Assembly: GCA_003501385.1 (NCBI GenBank)
Contig: DNPN01000179.1
Span: forward strand, 1-10,834
Length of the DNA: 10,834 nucleotides
From: Rhizobium sp.
Lineage (GTDB): Bacteria > Pseudomonadota > Alphaproteobacteria > Rhizobiales > Rhizobiaceae
Direction: 5' to 3'
The notes under the pieces are model-generated. The model was not told where the DNA came from. It saw nothing but the letters and a program-made list of their open reading frames with translations, and made no database searches. Position 1 is the first letter of the stretch. Every line of letters begins with the position of its first letter. This document shows positions 6,866 to 10,834 of this stretch, piece by piece. Made by a program: the position numbers and the translations under genes.

Positions 6866-8028
6866 TAGGGGCCGTTCCATTCGATGTCCCGCGTCGACGC
6901 CTTCTGAAGGCTGATGCGCTGGCGAATAGCGGTTGAGGCAATTTCCCTAAGCGCGCGCACTTGCGCTTTGCGCGGGCCGCTATCGTTCGGCCATTCCAGC
7001 AATTCGGTGATCTCGCGCAGACACGCGCTGAATTTCCCCATCTCCCCCGTTTTCAACGCTTGAGGCAAACCGAAGAGCAAAACGGCAAGTTTTACGCCCT
7101 GCGCGCCTGCAAAATCGGGCAGAATTTCCGCTCCATCATTGAAAAACGCAGTAGCAAAGCCTTCTGGCTTTGTGAAAAAATGGACTCCACTGGTCGCGCG
7201 CGGATTGCATTCAAGCGGGAGGATATCGCCATCCTTCGTTCGCATCAGATCGAAGGAAATCTGTCCGGTCCAGTTCGTGGCGGATACAAATGCCTGCACA
7301 AAGGAGCGCGCAGCCGTATCGCTGACGGGTCGAAAACAGACACCTGCTCCTTTGCCAGCCCGATAAATCGACGCGTAGGCACAAAACGCCTTGATGTCAC
7401 CTCGGACAGCGACGGCATAGACACTGATTTCGTCGCCGTCGATAAACTCCTGAGCAACCCAAGGCGCGTCAACGGTCGGAAATACTCTGCTCAATGCTTT
7501 TGGTCGGGGGCGAAGCAGAACATGACTCGCAAAGCGCGACCAGACTGGTTTGAACACAAGTTCATGGGACTTGCTGCGCATTGCCTCCAGGTCATCTTGC
7601 GACTGCAAGAGTGTTGTGTGCGGAGTGGCAAGACCGAGGCTTGCAGCGACACGGATGAAATCATGCTTGTTATGAACGCGCATGAGGAGATCCATCCTCG
7701 GCGCAAAGAGAGGGGCGATCATGGCCTGATCACGCCAGATTTGGCCGAGGTAGAACACCTCTTCGCAGGTAGGAACGACGACATCGATGCGCTCCTCCTT
7801 AAGCACTTTACTGACGGCCTTTGCATAGGAACCAAGTTCAAAGCGAGGCGGCGGCAAACGGTGATAGGTTGAACATGCTTTGCTTGCAGCAGCAATGGGA
7901 TGGGCAGGCGTGTCGGCGAGCACCACGCGATCTCCCGCATGGTGAAACAAACGCGCCAGATGCAATGCTACAGGTGCCCTAGCGCCTGTGATAAGAATAG
8001 TACGAGGCGTTTTTTGTAAAATGGGCAT
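6850..8028 (-). CDS. ATP-grasp carboxylate-amine (or -thiol) ligase
   Basis: The product has 392 residues from the ATG at 8028, chosen because AAGG lies 10 bases upstream; a TTG at 8049 would add seven residues. A pre-ATP-grasp Rossmann-like domain starts ILITGARAPVALHLARLF (11-28). ATP-binding lysines are Lys121 (NKHDF) and Lys160 (LVFKPVWS), a hinge is QEFIDGDE (193-200), and the magnesium-binding set is Asp260 (SFDLM) with Glu273 and Asn275 in LECNPRATSG. The fold forms an acyl-phosphate and couples it to an amine, hydroxyl or thiol, as in carbamoyl-phosphate-synthase-like and biotin-carboxylase-like ligases. Residues after about 310 are not recognised. Its tail-to-tail overlap with the oxygenase gene and lack of any terminator between them suggest it belongs to the same system but is under separate or antagonistic transcription. 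Confidence 0.85.
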   Translation of the reverse strand: MPILQKTPRTILITGARAPVALHLARLFHHAGDRVVLADTPAHPIAAASKACSTYHRLPPPRFELGSYAKAVSKVLKEERIDVVVPTCEEVFYLGQIWRDQAMIAPLFAPRMDLLMRVHNKHDFIRVAASLGLATPHTTLLQSQDDLEAMRSKSHELVFKPVWSRFASHVLLRPRPKALSRVFPTVDAPWVAQEFIDGDEISVYAVAVRGDIKAFCAYASIYRAGKGAGVCFRPVSDTAARSFVQAFVSATNWTGQISFDLMRTKDGDILPLECNPRATSGVHFFTKPEGFATAFFNDGAEILPDFAGAQGVKLAVLLFGLPQALKTGEMGKFSACLREITELLEWPNDSGPRKAQVRALREIASTAIRQRISLQKASTRDIEWNGPYQSSR

Positions 8029-8042
8029 ATCATTGTAACCTT

Positions 8043-8066
8043 CGGCCAAGTTATCCGTTTTGGCCG
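8043..8066. promoter_or_regulatory. Inverted repeat just upstream of the ATP-grasp gene
   Basis: The arms CGGCCAA (8043-8049) and TTGGCCG (8060-8066) are exact reverse complements with a 10-base spacer, positioned directly before the ATP-grasp start on the minus strand. The location fits an operator or leader structure. The two half-sites share the words ACTTGGCC and GGCCAAAACG with the sequence at 63-76 on the other side of the operon, which may be chance. Confidence 0.3.
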
Positions 8067-8478
8067 TTTATCTCCGCGAATGACTGACACTGTGGGCAGG
8101 TACGGTGGATCCCTTTCAACACGCCTGACCGGCAAATTAAGACGTCGCCATGTTCATTGTATCAGTCCTTTATGGTGTTCCCAGTCAGTCACCCGGATGA
8201 CGAAAAGTCGACCTGACACCTTTCCCAACCTTACTGTCTTAAAGTGTTTCCGGAGAATGCTTCCTCAATTGTATAGTTTTCGCAGCATTAAACGAATTGA
8301 TGCCAGCTTGAGTAAAACAAGAGCGTTGCATGAGATGTCCTCGGAGTCCTTGGCCAATCATATGCCCCCCGATGGCAGCTAGCGTTACCGTTGTCTTGAA
8401 AACCGGGCAATGCTCCGGCGCGGTCGTCTCGTCGTGGTATCCCCTTTTCCAGGCATCTAAGTCGAAGTCTGGCAACTA

Positions 8479-8540
8479 TTCCCGCTGTTCCCGCTATTCC
8501 CGCTATTCCCGCTATTCCCGCTATTCCCGCTATTCCCGCT
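8479..8540. repeat. Tandem repeat, seven copies of a 9-bp unit
   Basis: The unit is TTCCCGCTA. The first copy ends in G instead of A, five copies (8488-8532) are identical, and the last (8533-8540) is cut by one base where GGGAATA begins. The last copy forms a small perfect hairpin: TATTCCC (8531-8537), loop GCT, GGGAATA (8541-8547). The 9-base period would keep one reading frame (Tyr-Ser-Arg repeated on the plus strand) but no gene uses it. Such arrays change copy number by slippage; the short unit is unlike the 17-22 base iterons of plasmid origins. Confidence 0.9.
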
Positions 8541-8632
8541 GGGAATATTTCCGAAACAACTCTCTATCAAGGCCTGAATTAGCTGTCACACTAAATTTAC
8601 TCCGCGAATTCACGAGCTCACCATTCTATGAG

Positions 8633-8648
8633 CTGGCTGCGGAGCCAG
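8633..8648. repeat. Small hairpin with 6-bp arms
   Basis: CTGGCT (8633-8638), loop GCGG, AGCCAG (8643-8648). There is no T tract on either side, so intrinsic termination is unlikely. Confidence 0.35.
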
Positions 8649-8764
8649 TCTGAAGCGGACGCGCCAGCAATAACGCAAAGATGTGGTAGCACCGGCTTCT
8701 GGACAGCGTTTCTAAGACGCATAAATTCTCCCTAGCCAGCGGGCTGGAAAGGATATTGACTTCA

Positions 8765-8801
8765 GATTGAAGTAAGCCGCGATCAGCGGCTTACTTCAAT
8801 C
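8765..8801. repeat. Perfect 16-bp inverted repeat with 5-base loop
   Basis: The left arm runs 8765-8780 (GATTGAAGTAAGCCGC) and the right arm 8786-8801 is its exact reverse complement, around GATCA. No T run follows on either strand, so it is not a classical terminator. ACTTCA at 8759-8764 can pair instead with TGAAGT at 8768-8773, so the left arm has two possible partners. It lies about 190 bases beyond the stop codon of the recombinase. It could be a recombination or protein-binding site, an RNA stabilising stem at the 3' end of the recombinase operon, or a relic of a small mobile element. Confidence 0.6.
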
Positions 8802-8908
8802 CCCGCAGGCCCTAAGCGGATCGACATTCAGGACTCCCAAATCACCTACCTATGAGCGGGAGCCTCAGATCGGAGCCTGGAGAGGCTATGGCGAGCGGTT
8901 CTTGATTG

Positions 8909-8940
8909 CGAACGAAGGAGTATTGACGCCAATACGTTCG
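8909..8940. terminator. Possible stem-loop downstream of the recombinase gene
   Basis: GTATTG (8920-8925), loop ACGC, CAATAC (8930-8935), with CGAAC (8909-8913) and GTTCG (8936-8940) able to extend the stem past a 6-base bulge. It lies 50-80 bases after the recombinase stop on the minus strand. On the plus strand a short GTTTT follows; on the minus strand there is no T tract, so any termination role is weakly supported. Confidence 0.25.
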
Positions 8941-8989
8941 GTTTTGCCATCCCTACATAACCACGTCCGCTTCGCGCTTGGGCTTCACC

Positions 8990-10132
8990 TCACAACAAGC
9001 GCGCTGCCTTCCCGCTCCGCCGAGTAGCGCTATTGTAATAGCTTGAGGCTTGCTGCACGGATCGATGACGGGATTGTTCCATGGCTTCCGGCATTGGGAT
9101 CCCCCGATTGGCGGCTTCCGTCAGATAACCAGAACGCAAGCCATGCGCGGAAAATTCCTCCGGTTTTAGCCCAGCCATCGCGGCCCGTTGTTTAAGAATG
9201 TCATTGATCGCCTTCGGATCAAGCGCACGCTGGGAGACATTGCCCCAGCGATCGATAGCGCGGAACACACTTCCCTTGTCGATTTTTGCTGCATGAAGCC
9301 ATGTATTCAACGCATCGACCGGCGAGCCGGTGAGATAGACGACCTCATCATTTTCCGCGCCGCTGGTTTTAGTGCGGCCGAGGTGGATGGATAGAGAGGG
9401 GAGGGCCGTACCACCTTCGACTGGGATGGGCTCTCCCGGGCTCAGTTGCTCTTTCCTCAAACTCGCGATCTCGCTGCGACGGCGACCGCCGGAGGCAAAG
9501 GCGACCATCAGGATGGCCCGGTCCCGCAGGTCACGTAGGCTGTCGCTCCGACAGGTGGCAAGCAGTTGGGAGAGAACATCGCCGGTGACCGCCTTGGCAC
9601 TTTTGCGCTGTCTGGGCCGCGGTGTTGCACGCACAGCCAGCCGAATGGCGGATTTCAGGGCAGGGGAGGAAAAGGATCCTTCGAGCCCCCGCCATTTTGT
9701 CAGAGTGGACCAGGTGGCAAGCCGTCGGCGAACGGTATCAGGCGCATGTGGTCCGCTTGAGCGCAGAAAACCCTGGACCCGAAGCTTGTCCTCGACCCCG
9801 TTTGGCATGCCATGCTGTGGATCGCTCAGACGCTTTTCTGGATCCCAAAGATGATGGGCCACGAATTTCAGAAGAAGGGCTTCAGGAGCGGGCCACGGCA
9901 GAGAGCCTCCGGTCGCAGCGAGCGACCAAGCCTCCAGATAGGCCAGATCAGAGGTGAGCGCCCGGAGGGTATTTTCGCCCATGCCTTGGTTGACCAGATG
10001 GCGCAGCGTTTCAACATCCTGGTCCGTCAACAATTCGGCCAATTCGTCGCGGCGGTCTATCGGCAGGACGGCCGCAATGGTGTCGAGTGCCGCTATGCGT
10101 CCCGAGAGCTGCGCAGGACGATCAATGCTCAT
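8990..10132 (-). CDS. Tyrosine recombinase / site-specific integrase
   Basis: The product has 380 residues and performs DNA strand exchange through a 3'-phosphotyrosine link. The N-terminal part (about 40-175) has the helical core-binding layout. The catalytic domain is complete: Arg218 in GGRRRSEIASL, Lys255 in GRTKTSG, His330 and Arg333 in SAHGLRSGYLTEAANRGI, His356 in SRHRS, and Tyr365 or Tyr366 in SSYYNSA (the spacing of nine from His356 favours 365). Its start overlaps the toxin stop by 11 bases, with AGGA about 10 bases upstream, so it is probably translated from the antitoxin-toxin transcript. No excisionase or attachment site is recognised. It could drive integration of an element or resolve plasmid multimers; the coupling to a toxin-antitoxin pair fits either plasmid or island maintenance. 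Confidence 0.92.
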   Translation of the reverse strand: MSIDRPAQLSGRIAALDTIAAVLPIDRRDELAELLTDQDVETLRHLVNQGMGENTLRALTSDLAYLEAWSLAATGGSLPWPAPEALLLKFVAHHLWDPEKRLSDPQHGMPNGVEDKLRVQGFLRSSGPHAPDTVRRRLATWSTLTKWRGLEGSFSSPALKSAIRLAVRATPRPRQRKSAKAVTGDVLSQLLATCRSDSLRDLRDRAILMVAFASGGRRRSEIASLRKEQLSPGEPIPVEGGTALPSLSIHLGRTKTSGAENDEVVYLTGSPVDALNTWLHAAKIDKGSVFRAIDRWGNVSQRALDPKAINDILKQRAAMAGLKPEEFSAHGLRSGYLTEAANRGIPMPEAMEQSRHRSVQQASSYYNSATRRSGKAARLL

Positions 10133-10541
10133 GCTCGGTTGGTCCTAATACCGCGACACCTTCTGCGCGTGCGGCCTCCACTAATCGGCGGTCGAGCGTG
10201 GCAAGAGGGAGTTGCTCCAAAAGCGCGAGAGCAAGATAGGCAGCGTCGTAAGCGCTGAGACGATATTTCCGGGATAGGCGCACCACCTCCGTATCATCGC
10301 CGGGGCCAACAAGTTGCAATGGCAGTCCGCGAAACCGTGCGAGCGCCGAATGAATAAAATCAGCCGAAATCCGCTCGCGCTTCTCGGCGCTGAGGAGAAT
10401 GCTGCGAATCTCGTGGCGAAGCAGGTCGGGTGCCACCGCGTCTTCGTCTGCCATACGTGCCATTGCCTGCTCAGCGAGCGTGTTTTCTTCGTCCGGCAAC
10501 AGCCATGCGCCAGCGATCGAGGCATCGACGATAAACGCCAT
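10122..10541 (-). CDS. vapC: PIN-domain toxin, VapC type
   Basis: The product has 139 residues, typical of VapC ribonucleases. The acidic metal-binding residues are all present: Asp6 (IVDASIAGAW), Glu44 (RHEIRS), Asp99 (SAYDAAYLALA) and Asp117 (ATLDRRL). The protein would cut a specific RNA, often a tRNA in characterised relatives, when released from its antitoxin. ATG shares one base with the antitoxin stop (TGATG), indicating translational coupling. The gene's end overlaps the recombinase start by 11 bases. No truncation or missing catalytic residue is seen, so it is probably active. Confidence 0.92.
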   Translation of the reverse strand: MAFIVDASIAGAWLLPDEENTLAEQAMARMADEDAVAPDLLRHEIRSILLSAEKRERISADFIHSALARFRGLPLQLVGPGDDTEVVRLSRKYRLSAYDAAYLALALLEQLPLATLDRRLVEAARAEGVAVLGPTEHEH

Positions 10542-10780
10542 CAGCGCCGACCTTCTTGCTTCCAGTCCTGAATTTCCTGATGAGACACGGGCTTGGCCTG
10601 GGCACGGAGCGCCCGAACCGATTCGATCGCGGCCAGACGCTGCGGGCGTTCATCCATGGCGACGAGGCGCGCAACCGGATCATTGCCTCTGGCAATGATA
10701 AAGTCCTCGCCGGCCTCGACGCGGGCCAGCAGTTCAGACAGATGCGTTTTCGCCTCGGCGACCTTGACGGTAACAGTCAT
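10541..10780 (-). CDS. Phd/YefM-family antitoxin
   Basis: The product has 79 residues from the ATG at 10780. The N-terminal DNA-binding fold reads VTVKVAEAKTHLSELL followed by VEAGEDFIIARGNDPVARLVAM, characteristic of Phd/YefM antitoxins. The C-terminal third (about 50-79, rich in Arg, Gln and Glu) would be the disordered segment that blocks the PIN active site. An ATG at 10798 would add six residues; neither start has a good ribosome-binding site, so the choice is by family alignment. It is first in the operon with the toxin and recombinase, and is expected to autorepress through the palindrome upstream. Confidence 0.87.
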   Translation of the reverse strand: MTVTVKVAEAKTHLSELLARVEAGEDFIIARGNDPVARLVAMDERPQRLAAIESVRALRAQAKPVSHQEIQDWKQEGRR

Positions 10781-10803
10781 GGCAATTCTTTTGCTCATCG
10801 TTC

Positions 10804-10826
10804 TTGCGCGTTTGGCGCAAAGAATA
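10804..10826 (-). promoter_or_regulatory. Likely promoter and operator of the toxin-antitoxin-recombinase operon
   Basis: An inverted repeat with arms TTGCGC (10804-10809) and GCGCAA (10815-10820) around five bases lies just before the antitoxin gene. Overlapping its far side, the minus strand reads TATTCT (10826-10821), a plausible -10 box. The -35 would lie at or beyond the window edge. The overlap of palindrome and transcription start is the usual arrangement for autoregulation by antitoxin or toxin-antitoxin complex. Confidence 0.45.
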
Positions 10827-10834
10827 GGGATGAT

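Larger units (their letters stand above)
8050..8989. other. Non-coding spacer with repeats and hairpins
   Basis: This interval of about 940 bases separates the ATP-grasp gene from the recombinase module. No open frame in it is protein-like over a useful length. It contains a 9-bp tandem repeat array (8479-8540) and hairpins at 8633-8648, 8765-8801 and 8909-8940. A 36-codon minus-strand stretch (8054-8161) with a CPQC motif but no ATG could be a gene remnant. Base composition and structure change here, so it may hold the boundary between the biosynthetic region and the recombinase module. Confidence 0.5.

Noticed and set aside
6961..7872. 303-codon plus-strand open frame opposite the ATP-grasp gene
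   Set aside because: The minus strand has all ATP-grasp motifs. The plus frame is rich in Arg, Lys and Ser without any family pattern, as expected of an antisense shadow.
8160..8225. Possible insertion-sequence end
   Set aside because: The wording vaguely recalls terminal repeats of some IS families, but no matching opposite end, target duplication or transposase fragment could be found.
8239..8475. 78-codon minus-strand frame beginning with an acidic DAWKRGYHDE stretch followed by CP, faintly like the start of ribosome modulation factor
   Set aside because: The similarity covers only about 20 residues, the rest does not fit, and no ribosome-binding site or neighbour supports it.
8479..8540. 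CRISPR array or plasmid iterons
   Set aside because: The units are 9 bases and directly abutting without spacers, and no cas or replication-initiator gene is nearby.
8330..8653. 107-codon plus-strand frame with a Tyr-Ser-Arg repeat
   Set aside because: The repeat comes directly from the 9-bp tandem array and the flanking sequence is not protein-like.
9372..10258. Plus-strand open frames opposite the recombinase and toxin genes
   Set aside because: The minus-strand recombinase and PIN toxin carry full catalytic sets, so the plus frames are shadows produced by high GC.

Overview
The window looks like an accessory region of a moderately GC-rich proteobacterium, most likely an alphaproteobacterium. 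That rests on family resemblance and base composition only; there is no rRNA or housekeeping gene to fix the taxon. No phage structural, replication or conjugation genes are visible. The recombinase and toxin-antitoxin genes at the right end suggest a mobile or plasmid-like setting.

Layout. Positions 1-682 are AT-rich and without a convincing gene. They hold two strong inverted repeats and a good sigma70-like promoter (622-649) and read as the control region of the following operon. Positions 683-6865 are six plus-strand genes packed end to end: a KAS III-like condensing enzyme, an extended short-chain dehydrogenase/reductase, a lactonase-like metallo-beta-lactamase-fold hydrolase, a short PaaK/F390-synthetase-like adenylate-forming enzyme, a GNAT/FemAB-like acyltransferase and a Rieske non-haem iron oxygenase. 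Four of the five junctions are 4-base start/stop overlaps and the other is a 4-base gap, so the six are almost certainly co-translated. An ATP-grasp ligase (6850-8028) lies on the opposite strand and overlaps the last gene tail to tail by 16 bases. Positions 8050-8989 are non-coding, with a seven-copy 9-bp tandem repeat and several hairpins, one with perfect 16-bp arms. The right end is a minus-strand operon: Phd/YefM-type antitoxin, PIN-domain (VapC-type) toxin and tyrosine recombinase.

How the genes could work together (inference). The condensing enzyme joins or transfers an acyl group, the SDR reduces or rearranges a carbonyl, the adenylating enzyme activates a carboxylate, the acyltransferase and ATP-grasp ligase form amide or ester bonds, the Rieske enzyme oxidises the product, and the MBL hydrolase opens a lactone or releases a thioester. 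No carrier protein, NRPS or modular PKS is present, so substrates would be CoA- or host ACP-bound. The logic partly resembles the OleA/OleD/OleC (beta-lactone) and PqsD/PqsE/PqsA (alkylquinolone) systems but matches neither. It is the best candidate here for an undescribed system, probably making a small acyl-derived metabolite or signal.
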